Positions 1-5,021 of a DNA stretch of 7,770 bases are shown one piece after another (the stretch's first letter is position 1; the number at the start of each line of letters is the position of its first letter). The notes under the pieces were generated by a model. It worked only from the letters and a program-made list of their open reading frames with translations. It was not told the DNA's origin and ran no database searches. The translations under genes were made by a program, and so were the position numbers. The DNA comes from an uncultured Clostridia bacterium (GTDB taxonomy: Bacteria > Bacillota > Clostridia > Christensenellales > CAG-314), in assembly GCA_934281515.1 (NCBI GenBank), contig CAKQXG010000094.1, positions 1 through 7,770 on the forward strand, read 5' to 3'.

Positions 1-66
1 CTCTACCACCGCATAGAAGTCGTCGGCTTTAATTCTGTTACGTGCAATGTTATGCCATATATTCAT
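1..66 (-). CDS. ppa: Inorganic pyrophosphatase, family I (5' end only)
   Basis: Only the first 22 codons are present; the gene continues beyond base 1. The peptide begins MNIWHNIARNRIKADDF and continues YAVVE, which resembles the N-terminus of soluble family I inorganic pyrophosphatases (typically MNIWHD...RI...EDF..VIEI.KGSK.KYELDK). These cytoplasmic enzymes hydrolyse pyrophosphate to two phosphates and pull biosynthetic reactions forward. The catalytic Asp residues lie outside the window. The ATG at 66-64 is preceded by GGAGGAGG (80-73) with a 6-nt spacer, which fixes the start. It follows the LysR gene in the same direction after a 94-nt gap (67-160). I see no terminator there and only weak promoter-like hexamers, so co-transcription with the regulator is possible. 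The identity rests on a short N-terminal match. Confidence 0.75.
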   Translation of the reverse strand, partial: MNIWHNIARNRIKADDFYAVVE

Positions 67-72
67 ATAGCG

Positions 73-80
73 CCTCCTCC
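73..80 (-). promoter_or_regulatory. Ribosome binding site of ppa
   Basis: GGAGGAGG on the minus strand, 6 nt before the ATG at 66. It is an extended match to the anti-Shine-Dalgarno sequence and supports the partial gene as real although only 22 codons are visible. Confidence 0.8.
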
Positions 81-160
81 GTTACTATCGACAAGCAATA
101 TGTCGGTTTCAAAATTTTGTATACGTATGCAAAAATCAATGACATTTTGCGATAGTTATG

Positions 161-1036
161 TTACTCCAATTTAAGCTGTTTGGCAAACTGAATAAAGTTC
201 TCCGAGTCGGAATACAAGTTGCCGTTTTTCGTCCAGATAAGCGCGATTTGTTGATAAATCGGGTTGTCAAGCGGTATGCAGACAAGATCGTTGTCCATCT
301 CGGCAACCTGCCTGTACAGGAACGCGCCAACTTCGCCGTAACTCAAAAATTGCTTTATTGTGTACAGTTGGGAGCTGTACAACATAATGTTAGGTTCCAC
401 TCCTGCATCGGAAAACGCGCGTTTAATAAAGATATTCTGGTAACTGTCCGCCTTGAAAAGAATAATCTTTTCCTTTGCCAATTCCTTAAACGAAATTTGT
501 TTGCGGTCGGCAAGGGGATGTTTGCGACTGACGCAAAACACAAGTTCAGTCGAAACAAGAGGCAATTCGTTGTAAGTGTCCTCCACCATCGGGTCAAGTA
601 TGGTTATACCCAGGTCAACCGAACTGGCGTCAACCAGTTTGCGCACTTGTAAGGAACCTGTCTCCAACATTTCCAACTCCACATCGGGGTGCGTCTTGTT
701 GTAGGCGTTGAATATCTGCGGAAACAAAAAAGTACTTATCATGGCGGGCACGGCAATTTTTACATGATTGCGGTTGTTGCCCATGTTTTTCATCTGCACT
801 GCCAGTGCGTCGACCGACTGCAAAATATAGTTGACCTTGTCCAGAAAATACGTGCCTTCTACGGTCAGTTGCAGTCTGTTGTGTCTGCGGTGAAACAGCC
901 GTACGCCAAATTCCGTTTCCAATTCCTTGATACAAAAGGAAATTGTCGGTTGACTGACAAACAATTCTTCCGCCGCCTTGGTGATACTGCCGTAGCGGCA
1001 AACAGTCTGAAAATATTTCATTTGCAATAACTTCAT
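161..1036 (-). CDS. LysR-family transcriptional regulator
   Basis: This is a 291-residue protein, the usual length for LysR-type regulators. Residues 1-60 form the winged helix-turn-helix: FQTVCRYGSITKAAEEL is followed by FVSQPTISFCIKELE and by LFHRR, the canonical LysR DNA-binding pattern. Residues of about 85-291 match the periplasmic-binding-like effector domain (VKIAVPAMISTFLFPQI, then DLGITI and VFCVSRKHPLA). The effector is unknown. The reading frame is open to a TTG at 1066, but the ATG at 1036 is chosen because GGAGGG lies 5 nt before it and MKLLQMKYFQTV is the family-typical beginning. LysR regulators usually control a divergent neighbour, but here the upstream neighbour (NUDIX) points the same way and ends in a terminator. 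The visible candidates for control are therefore itself and the downstream ppa. The target cannot be decided from sequence. Confidence 0.93.
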   Translation of the reverse strand: MKLLQMKYFQTVCRYGSITKAAEELFVSQPTISFCIKELETEFGVRLFHRRHNRLQLTVEGTYFLDKVNYILQSVDALAVQMKNMGNNRNHVKIAVPAMISTFLFPQIFNAYNKTHPDVELEMLETGSLQVRKLVDASSVDLGITILDPMVEDTYNELPLVSTELVFCVSRKHPLADRKQISFKELAKEKIILFKADSYQNIFIKRAFSDAGVEPNIMLYSSQLYTIKQFLSYGEVGAFLYRQVAEMDNDLVCIPLDNPIYQQIALIWTKNGNLYSDSENFIQFAKQLKLE

Positions 1037-1119
1037 ACTTACCCTCCGCAACCTGTCATTTTGCAAGACGATTGCAACAAACCGACGAAATTCGATATTC
1101 CGTAAGTTTTGTCTATACT

Positions 1120-1148
1120 ATTATAGCAAAAATTTACGTCCACGACAA
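1120..1148 (-). promoter_or_regulatory. Promoter of the LysR gene
   Basis: Minus strand: -35 TTGTCG (1148-1143), 17-nt spacer, -10 TATAAT (1125-1120, perfect). TG-C precedes the -10, so it is an extended -10 promoter. A start near 1113 would give a leader of about 77 nt before the ATG at 1036. It sits after the terminator at 1169-1200, so the regulator forms its own unit, separate from yebC-NUDIX. Confidence 0.8.
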
Positions 1149-1168
1149 TATTTTTTGCACAATTTAAT

Positions 1169-1200
1169 AAAAAAAATCCCGACAAGAAGCCGAGATTTTT
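1169..1200 (-). terminator. Intrinsic terminator after yebC-NUDIX
   Basis: Read on the minus strand, AAAAATCTCG (1200-1191) pairs with CGGGATTTTT (1181-1172) around a 9-nt loop: ten base pairs, one of them U-G. A T-rich tail follows. On the plus strand the wobble becomes a C/A mismatch, so the minus direction is favoured. It lies 143 nt after the NUDIX stop codon and just before the LysR promoter. Confidence 0.75.
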
Positions 1201-1343
1201 AAATTTTGTTTAACAAACTTTGTCATCGTTAAGACTTGTGCCGTTATAGGCTGTAAATGCGACAAAATCCGCGATAAAAATCTTACAACCAACAGGCAAC
1301 ACACTTTCATACTCACAATGTCAAGCCGACAAAGTTACGTCAA
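1201..1343. other. Non-coding 3' region after the NUDIX gene
   Basis: Part of a 307-nt gap between the NUDIX and LysR genes. It holds the putative 3' UTR leading to the terminator at 1169-1200. The NUDIX stop codon lies in a perfect 6-bp inverted repeat, TCAATT-AACC-AATTGA (1340-1355), with no T tail, so it is not an obvious terminator. I see no RNA gene or convincing small protein here. Confidence 0.5.
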
Positions 1344-1838
1344 TTAACCAATTGAGACAATGTGTTTTATCCCATCCGAGAAGTCGGGCAATTCGGTTGC
1401 AAAGAATTCGGGGAACGCCTTATACTTGCCAAATTCGGCAATCGGCAACCAGGCGACGCGTTCTTCACCATCCACACAGGTGCTGCTATGCTTGGGAAGT
1501 TCTTTTGTTCCACGCGGTTTCATCAAAAAAATGAGTGAAATTTCGTGACAATGCAAGCCCTGTATCGTTGTAGGCGACTTGTCGGTAAAAAAGTTTTCGT
1601 ACACAAACGCAAGTCGATCGACTTCGTAATGCACGCCCGTTTCCTCATAGGCTTCACGCACGGCGCATTGCTCGGCAGTCTCGCCGAGATGTACGCCACC
1701 GCCGATTGTGTAGTAGTAGCCTGCCGCGGCATTGGTAGCCATCAACACGCAACCGTCCTCGATAATCAGCGCAACCGCACGGTAACGGAAACGTTGCCCG
1801 TCGTCGGTATTAAAGCAAATGTCCTGCTTGTCAGGCAT
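1344..1838 (-). CDS. NUDIX hydrolase
   Basis: A 164-residue single-domain protein. The NUDIX box (GX5EX7REUXEEXGU) is complete at residues 47-69: GGVHLGE, TAEQCAV, then REAYEETGV. It supplies the Mg-binding glutamates that cleave a nucleoside diphosphate linked to a further moiety. The strand before it (YRAVALIIEDGCVLMATN) and the later FTDKSPTT...CHEISLIFLMKPRG stretch fit a widespread uncharacterised NUDIX subgroup in Bacillota. The substrate cannot be assigned; nucleotide sanitation or an ADP-sugar are both possible. The ATG (1838-1836) overlaps the yebC stop codon by one base (TAATG), so translation is probably coupled. A GGAGG inside the end of yebC lies about 10 nt upstream. The transcript ends at the terminator at 1169-1200. 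Confidence 0.92.
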   Translation of the reverse strand: MPDKQDICFNTDDGQRFRYRAVALIIEDGCVLMATNAAAGYYYTIGGGVHLGETAEQCAVREAYEETGVHYEVDRLAFVYENFFTDKSPTTIQGLHCHEISLIFLMKPRGTKELPKHSSTCVDGEERVAWLPIAEFGKYKAFPEFFATELPDFSDGIKHIVSIG

Positions 1839-2578
1839 TACTCGTCGTCCTCCGGCAACTGCACGTTGTGGAACACTTCCTGTACGTCGTCGTTGTCCTC
1901 CAAAACATCAAGCATGTGTTGGAATTTGGCAAGATTGTCGCCTTCCAACGTCACCATTGTTTGCGGCAACCAACTGAACTCTGCCGAAACAAGGTTAAGT
2001 CCCTTTGCGACAACGGCGTCACGAACCGCCGACAGAGCGGAAGGATCACAAGTAATTTCCACCATGCCTTCTTCTTCCAGGCTGACATCGTCCGCACCGG
2101 CTTCGATGGCAAGTTCAAACGCTCCGTCCTCATCAAGGTTAATATTGTTCTCCGCAATCACGATACCGCGACGGTCAAACATGTAGCTTACGCAGTTGGT
2201 TTGTCCAAGGCTGCCGCCGTTTTTATCAAACGCGCAACGAATGTCGCCTGCCGTGCGGTTTTTGTTGTCTGTAAGACACTGCACGATTACAGCGCTGCCA
2301 CCGATGCCGTATCCTTCGTATACGATATCCACGTAGTCGACAGTGCTCAACTCGCCGCTGGCTTTCTTGATGCTACGAGTGATGTTGTCGTTGGGCATAT
2401 TGTTGGCTTTAGCCTTTTGAATGATGTCGTACAACTTGCTGTTGCTTGACGGGTCACTGCCGCCTGCTTTTACCGCAACGGCGATTTCACGACCGATCTT
2501 GGTAAAAATTTTGCTTCTTGCGGCGTCGCCCTTTGCTTTTTTGTTTTTAATATTGTTCCATTTGCTATGTCCGGACAT
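1838..2578 (-). CDS. yebC: YebC/PmpR family protein (TACO1 family)
   Basis: A 246-residue protein of normal family length that starts MSGHSKWNNIKNKKAKGDAA, the near-invariant YebC N-terminus. Further family signatures are GGSDPSSNSKL, NMPNDNITRSIKKASGE, YEGYG and the NKNRTAGDIR segment. The family was long annotated as transcriptional regulators. More recent work on YebC/TACO1 proteins links them to translation of proline-rich or stalling sequences, which would suit this translation-centred neighbourhood. The frame is open to 2641, but the ATG at 2578 is chosen because GGAGGT lies 4-5 nt before it and because of the conserved N-terminus. A 111-nt gap separates it from the upstream methyltransferase and contains no promoter better than a weak TTGCTT/TATTTT pair. 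The acidic C-terminus (LPEDDE) overlaps the NUDIX start. Confidence 0.96.
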   Translation of the reverse strand: MSGHSKWNNIKNKKAKGDAARSKIFTKIGREIAVAVKAGGSDPSSNSKLYDIIQKAKANNMPNDNITRSIKKASGELSTVDYVDIVYEGYGIGGSAVIVQCLTDNKNRTAGDIRCAFDKNGGSLGQTNCVSYMFDRRGIVIAENNINLDEDGAFELAIEAGADDVSLEEEGMVEITCDPSALSAVRDAVVAKGLNLVSAEFSWLPQTMVTLEGDNLAKFQHMLDVLEDNDDVQEVFHNVQLPEDDE

Positions 2579-2635
2579 AGTAACCTCCGTAAAAATAAGC
2601 TTTTCTTTGTCGACAAGCAATAGTTGCGCTAGTCT

Positions 2636-2650
2636 GCGCATTTTATGCGC
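2636..2650. repeat. Short perfect hairpin between methyltransferase gene and yebC
   Basis: GCGCAT-TTT-ATGCGC: a 6-bp perfect inverted repeat with a 3-nt loop. Neither strand has a T-run after it, so it is not an obvious intrinsic terminator. It could be an mRNA processing or stability element in the 111-nt gap 2579-2689, or a chance structure. Confidence 0.35.
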
Positions 2651-2689
2651 TCGATTTTGCCGTTGCCGACTTGTAAAAAAGGTAAAATG

Positions 2690-3442
2690 TCAGCGATTTT
2701 TGCAACCGTATACAATGTGATACATCAGCACGCTTCCAGCCACTGCGGCGTTGAGACTTTCAAACTTGTTTGTCATTGGCAAACTTACAGTTTTTGCGGC
2801 GCGTACTCTACTCAACTCTGACAGTCCGTTACCCTCGTTGCCTACCACCAACGCGACAGGTTTGACAAAACTTTCTTCATACACGTTGTTGCCGCCCATG
2901 TCGGCGCAAACGATTTCGTGCGTCGGAGCAAGCATATCGTACAGCCTTGCAAGGTCGTCGGTTTGTTGCGTTGCCAAACAAAAATGCGCTCCCATTGCCG
3001 AACGTAAAACCTTGGGCGAGTACAAATCAACGCTGTTTGCCGCGTACACGTAATCAAATCCGGTTGCGGCAGCGGTACGCAACAATGTGCCGACATTGCC
3101 GGGATCCTGCAATCCGTCCAATACAAGGCAATTGCCCGTGCACGGTTGCAACTCCGACTGCGCCACATGGCACACGGCAACTATCCCTTGACTGTTGACG
3201 GTGTCGCTGATTGTGGCAAACGCCTTGTCGGCAACCACCGTCGCTTGCGGATAGACACTCAGAAACTTGTCGGCAAGGCTCTCCTTGACAAAAATCGTCT
3301 CTATGTCGGCACCATAGCGCACGGCGTCGGCAACAAGGCGTTCGCCCTCGGCAACAAAATTGCCTGTTTGGCGGCGATATTTCTTGTCGGCAAGCTTTCT
3401 TGTCGCAAGCAGTTTGGCATTGTCAAGCGAAGTAATGACCAT
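2690..3442 (-). CDS. TrmH/SpoU-family RNA 2'-O-methyltransferase
   Basis: A 250-residue SPOUT-class enzyme that transfers a methyl group from S-adenosylmethionine to ribose 2'-OH in rRNA or tRNA. Residues of about 10-80 resemble the SpoU substrate-binding domain (KYRRQTGNFVAEGERLV). The catalytic trefoil-knot domain shows motif 1 (DPGNVGTLLRTA, 113-124, with the conserved N and R), motif 2 (GNEGNGL, 201-207) and motif 3 (SLNAAVAGSVLMY, 229-241). The position after infC-rpmI-rplT matches the common Bacillota arrangement, where it is annotated as a 23S rRNA methyltransferase. The target nucleotide cannot be deduced. The start is uncertain: the ATG at 3442 gives the family-like MVITSLDNAKLL but has no Shine-Dalgarno. 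A TTG at 3463 adds seven residues and has AAGGA about 9 nt upstream, but lies in the terminator tail. Confidence 0.92.
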   Translation of the reverse strand: MVITSLDNAKLLATRKLADKKYRRQTGNFVAEGERLVADAVRYGADIETIFVKESLADKFLSVYPQATVVADKAFATISDTVNSQGIVAVCHVAQSELQPCTGNCLVLDGLQDPGNVGTLLRTAAATGFDYVYAANSVDLYSPKVLRSAMGAHFCLATQQTDDLARLYDMLAPTHEIVCADMGGNNVYEESFVKPVALVVGNEGNGLSELSRVRAAKTVSLPMTNKFESLNAAVAGSVLMYHIVYGCKNR

Positions 3443-3461
3443 AATAAGTGTATACAACTGC

Positions 3462-3509
3462 AAAAAAGGGTTTCCTTAATTGCGGAAATCCGCACAAACG
3501 AAAACCCTT
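3462..3509 (-). terminator. Nested intrinsic terminator after rplT
   Basis: Minus strand: AAGGGTTTTC (3509-3500) pairs with GGAAACCCTT (3475-3466), ten base pairs with one U-G, then a run of six T (3467-3462). The loop contains a second perfect hairpin, TGCGG-ATTT-CCGCA (3494-3481). It begins 12 nt after the rplT stop codon and ends the infC-rpmI-rplT transcript. The methyltransferase ATG is only 20 nt beyond the T-run, so that gene probably depends on read-through. Confidence 0.88.
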
Positions 3510-3521
3510 CTGTAGATAGTG

Positions 3522-3875
3522 TTAGTTCAAAGCAGCCTTGGCTTTTTCTGCAAGTTGAGCAAATGCAGCGGAGTCGTTGACGGCGATCTCGGCAAGAGAC
3601 TTGCGGTTGAGGTCGATGTTGGCAACTTTAAGACCGTGCATAAGCTTGCTGTAGGACAGACCGTTTGCGCGTGCGGCGGCGTTGATACGTGCAATCCACA
3701 GGTTGCGCATATCGCGCTTGCGGAGACGACGACCGACGTAAGCATAGTTGCCGCTCTTCATTACGGCTTGACGAGCAATACGGTAGTTGGTAGATTTAAG
3801 ACCAAAATAACCTTTGGCGGCTCTGAGTATCTTTCTGCGTTTTTTAACGGCGTTTACACCACGTTTAATTCTCAT
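3522..3875 (-). CDS. rplT: 50S ribosomal protein L20
   Basis: A 117-residue, highly basic protein of exactly family length. It begins MRIKRGVNAVKKRRKILRAA, followed by KGYFGL, then YAYVGRRLRKRDMR, LWIARINAAARANGLSYS and the LNRKSLAEIA segment, all L20 hallmarks. L20 is an early assembly protein of the large subunit that binds 23S rRNA. In Bacillota it represses its own operon by premature termination in the infC leader, and a leader of that kind is present at 4618-4770. The ATG has GGAGGT with a 7-nt spacer, in an 15-nt gap after the rpmI stop codon. Transcription stops at the nested terminator 3462-3509. Confidence 0.98.
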   Translation of the reverse strand: MRIKRGVNAVKKRRKILRAAKGYFGLKSTNYRIARQAVMKSGNYAYVGRRLRKRDMRNLWIARINAAARANGLSYSKLMHGLKVANIDLNRKSLAEIAVNDSAAFAQLAEKAKAALN

Positions 3876-3890
3876 TGTTGTAACCTCCTA

Positions 3891-4085
3891 TTAGTACGGC
3901 AACATGCTCTTTACAGTACCGGCTTGCGTCTGATTGACGTAAGCAGTGCTACGAAGGTTGCGTGTTCTCTTGGTTGTCTTTTTGCCAAGCTTGTGGTTTT
4001 TGTTGCATTGTGCGCGCTTAACTTTGCCGCTCTTAAGTACGACAAAACGTTTCTTGGATGCGCTATGCGTTTTTTGTTTAGGCAT
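3891..4085 (-). CDS. rpmI: 50S ribosomal protein L35
   Basis: A 64-residue basic protein. MPKQKTHSASKKRF at the N-terminus, SGKVKRAQ, then KKTTKRTRNLR and the terminal VKSMLPY match L35 (usually MPKMKTHRGAAKRF...MLPY) over the whole length. It is a small component of the large ribosomal subunit. GGAGG lies 7 nt before the ATG; the gene starts 19 nt after infC and is followed by rplT, the standard IF-3/L35/L20 order. Expression is expected to follow the L20-responsive leader upstream of infC. Confidence 0.98.
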   Translation of the reverse strand: MPKQKTHSASKKRFVVLKSGKVKRAQCNKNHKLGKKTTKRTRNLRSTAYVNQTQAGTVKSMLPY

Positions 4086-4104
4086 ATATAGTCCTCCAAA
4101 TGTT

Positions 4105-4617
4105 TTACTGATTATTTAACGGAGCAAGGAACATGTAAATGTTTCTACCTTCCGTCGAAGGCTGTTTGTCGATTTTTGCAACGTCTTTAAGGATGTCGGC
4201 AAACTTCTTCATCACTTCCACGCCCTGTGCGGCGTAGGCTTGTTGACGTCCGCGCATACGGATGCTTGCCTTTACCTTGTTACCGTCCTGCAAAAACTTG
4301 CGCGCAATGTTAGCCTTTGTGTTGAGATCGCCGATGTCGATCGTCATGGACAACCAGACTTCCTTGATTTCAATCACTTTCTGATTGCGACGCATTTCCT
4401 TTTCTTTCTTGTTTTGCTCGTACTTGTACTTGCTGTAATCCATGATACGGCAAACCGGCGGATTGGAGTTAGGACTTATCTTGACCAAGTCAAGTCCTGC
4501 GTCGTCTGCAATACGTTGAGCTTCGTAAGCCGAAACAATACCTAGTTGCGCACCGTCACTACCGATAAGGCGGACTTCCCTGTCCCTTATCTGACCGTTG
4601 GTTTGAAGTTCTTTGAT
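4105..4617 (-). CDS. infC: Translation initiation factor IF-3 (apparent AUC start)
   Basis: A 170-residue protein of normal IF-3 length from the chosen start. The N-terminal domain carries QIRDREVRLIGSDGAQLGIV and PPVCRIMDYSKYKYEQ (53-68), the linker is Lys/Arg/Glu-rich, and the C-terminal domain has EIKEVWLS, VKASIRMRGRQ (115-125) and GRNIYMFLAP. IF-3 binds the 30S subunit, blocks premature 50S joining and rejects non-standard start codons. No ATG or GTG fits. The ATC at 4617-4615 lies 8 nt after a perfect GGAGG (4630-4626), where the start should be. The only upstream alternative, TTG at 4668, falls inside the attenuator hairpin, lacks a Shine-Dalgarno and would add 17 atypical residues. 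Rare AUU/AUC starts are an established feature of infC and give IF-3 control of its own synthesis. Confidence 0.95.
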   Translation of the reverse strand: MKELQTNGQIRDREVRLIGSDGAQLGIVSAYEAQRIADDAGLDLVKISPNSNPPVCRIMDYSKYKYEQNKKEKEMRRNQKVIEIKEVWLSMTIDIGDLNTKANIARKFLQDGNKVKASIRMRGRQQAYAAQGVEVMKKFADILKDVAKIDKQPSTEGRNIYMFLAPLNNQ

Positions 4618-4625
4618 AGTAGTAT

Positions 4626-4630
4626 CCTCC
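4626..4630 (-). promoter_or_regulatory. Ribosome binding site that fixes the infC AUC start
   Basis: GGAGG on the minus strand, 8 nt before ATC 4617-4615 and 5 nt after the T-run of the attenuator. No ATG, GTG or TTG occurs in frame at a usable distance, so this site is the main evidence for the non-AUG start. Confidence 0.8.
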
Positions 4631-4635
4631 GAGAC

Positions 4636-4666
4636 AAAAAAAGTGTGGTAGCAAAAGTTACCACAC
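4636..4666 (-). terminator. Attenuator terminator in the infC leader
   Basis: Minus strand GTGTGGTA (4666-4659), 8-nt loop, TACCACAC (4650-4643), then TTTTTTT (4642-4636). The 8-bp stem is perfect. It lies between the promoter and the ribosome binding site of infC with no gene before it, so it can only work as a conditional terminator for the operon. Confidence 0.88.
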
Positions 4667-4701
4667 AACAGGAGCGACTTGCAAAACTGTTGCTTTGCAA
4701 G
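4666..4701 (-). promoter_or_regulatory. Possible H-type pseudoknot in the infC leader
   Basis: Stem 1 is CTTGCAAA (4701-4694) with TTTGCAAG (4685-4678), perfect over 8 bp. Its loop GCAACAGT contains CAACAG (4692-4687), which is complementary over 6 bp to CTGTTG (4671-4666) after a 6-nt linker. The second stem shares its last base with the attenuator stem, so the two structures abut or compete. Complementarity is read directly; folding and protein binding are inferred. Confidence 0.5.
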
Positions 4702-4776
4702 AAACCGGTATTGTCAAAACCGTCGGACAAGTTGTTCGATCGGTGAGAAGTGGTACTTCTGCTTGATTACGTAGGT

Positions 4777-4805
4777 ATTTTACCACAATGCGTGGTCGGT
4801 GTCAA
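4777..4805 (-). promoter_or_regulatory. Promoter of the infC-rpmI-rplT operon
   Basis: Minus strand: TTGACA (4805-4800, perfect), 17-nt spacer, TAAAAT (4782-4777, five of six). The likely start is near 4770. An inverted repeat ACCAC-AATGC-GTGGT (4782-4796) covers the spacer and touches the -10. It may be an operator or chance. Confidence 0.88.
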
Positions 4806-4875
4806 ATGTTTTTGTGCAAGTATACGAAAAAGTTTTTTGAATAACGAGATAAACTGCGGAAAAACCCCTTTTTGT

Positions 4876-4894
4876 AAAAAGCGGGTTTTCCCGC
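4876..4894 (-). terminator. Intrinsic terminator of the protease-scpA-scpB unit
   Basis: Minus strand GCGGG (4894-4890), AAAA loop, CCCGC (4885-4881), then TTTTT (4880-4876). It is compact and textbook, 128 nt after the scpB stop codon and upstream of the infC promoter, so it separates the two operons. Confidence 0.85.
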
Positions 4895-5021
4895 ACCCTT
4901 TCCCGAAAAACTTTCGGTAGGGTTCTCAATGAGAAGAAGCACAACATCGCGACGGAACAATCAAAGGTTTGCACGTGGCAAAATCTTCTTTGCTCTTAAA
5001 ATCGCCGTGTGTTTCAAAGCA
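4895..5021 (-). other. scpB 3' untranslated region with stacked hairpins
   Basis: No gene is seen here; with the infC leader it makes a 404-nt stretch without coding sequence. The half near the terminator is structured: an interrupted stem pairs ACCCT with AGGGT and CCGAAA with TTTCGG (4895-4923), and next to it lies TTCTC-AAT-GAGAA (4923-4935). Both abut the terminator. The remainder (4936-5021) shows no promoter, small ORF or RNA family that I recognise. Confidence 0.45.

Larger units (their letters stand above)
4618..4770 (-). ncRNA. infC operon leader, probable L20-responsive attenuator RNA
   Basis: A 5' leader of about 153 nt between the predicted start near 4770 and the infC start codon. 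In order it holds a hairpin AGAAGT-ACC-ACTTCT (4760-4746), an 8-bp hairpin CTTGCAAA/TTTGCAAG (4701-4678) whose loop can pair with CTGTTG (4671-4666), and a terminator hairpin with seven T (4666-4636). The position before infC-rpmI-rplT and the terminator just before the ribosome binding site match the L20 leader known in Bacillota, in which excess L20 promotes early termination. TACCAC in the first hairpin (4755-4750) duplicates part of the terminator 3' arm and could pair with GTGGTA of its 5' arm as an antiterminator. The L20 assignment rests on context and architecture; no covariance model was run. Confidence 0.75.

Noticed and set aside
67..160. Promoter and terminator between LysR and ppa
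   Set aside because: Only weak hexamers (ATGTCA-16-TATACA) and a 7-bp inverted repeat (84-90 with 150-156) without a T-run are present; neither is strong enough to annotate.
158..652. Long plus-strand open frames opposite the LysR gene and, likewise, opposite NUDIX, yebC, methyltransferase and scpA
   Set aside because: They lie antisense to clearly recognisable genes, resemble no family I know, and lack convincing ribosome binding sites. They are shadows.
1164..1310. 48-residue minus-strand ORF starting at ATG 1310 (MKVCCLLVVRFLSRILSHLQ...)
   Set aside because: It has no Shine-Dalgarno, runs through the terminator at 1169-1200, and resembles no known small protein.
2579..2640. yebC promoter TTGCTT-17-TATTTT
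   Set aside because: Three of six and four of six matches in AT-rich sequence; likely chance.
2670..2700. Terminator after the methyltransferase gene at the T-run near 2678-2683
   Set aside because: The T-run exists, but the upstream sequence pairs only poorly (GGT/ACC with AAAA/TTTT).
4105..4668. infC starting at TTG 4668
   Set aside because: The TTG is in the attenuator hairpin, has an anti-Shine-Dalgarno-like CTCC before it instead of GGAGG, and adds 17 residues not found in IF-3.
4618..4805. T-box or other tRNA-sensing riboswitch in the 404-nt region before infC
   Set aside because: I see no AGGGUGGnACCGCG T-box motif, and the downstream genes are an IF-3/L35/L20 operon, for which an L20 leader is expected.
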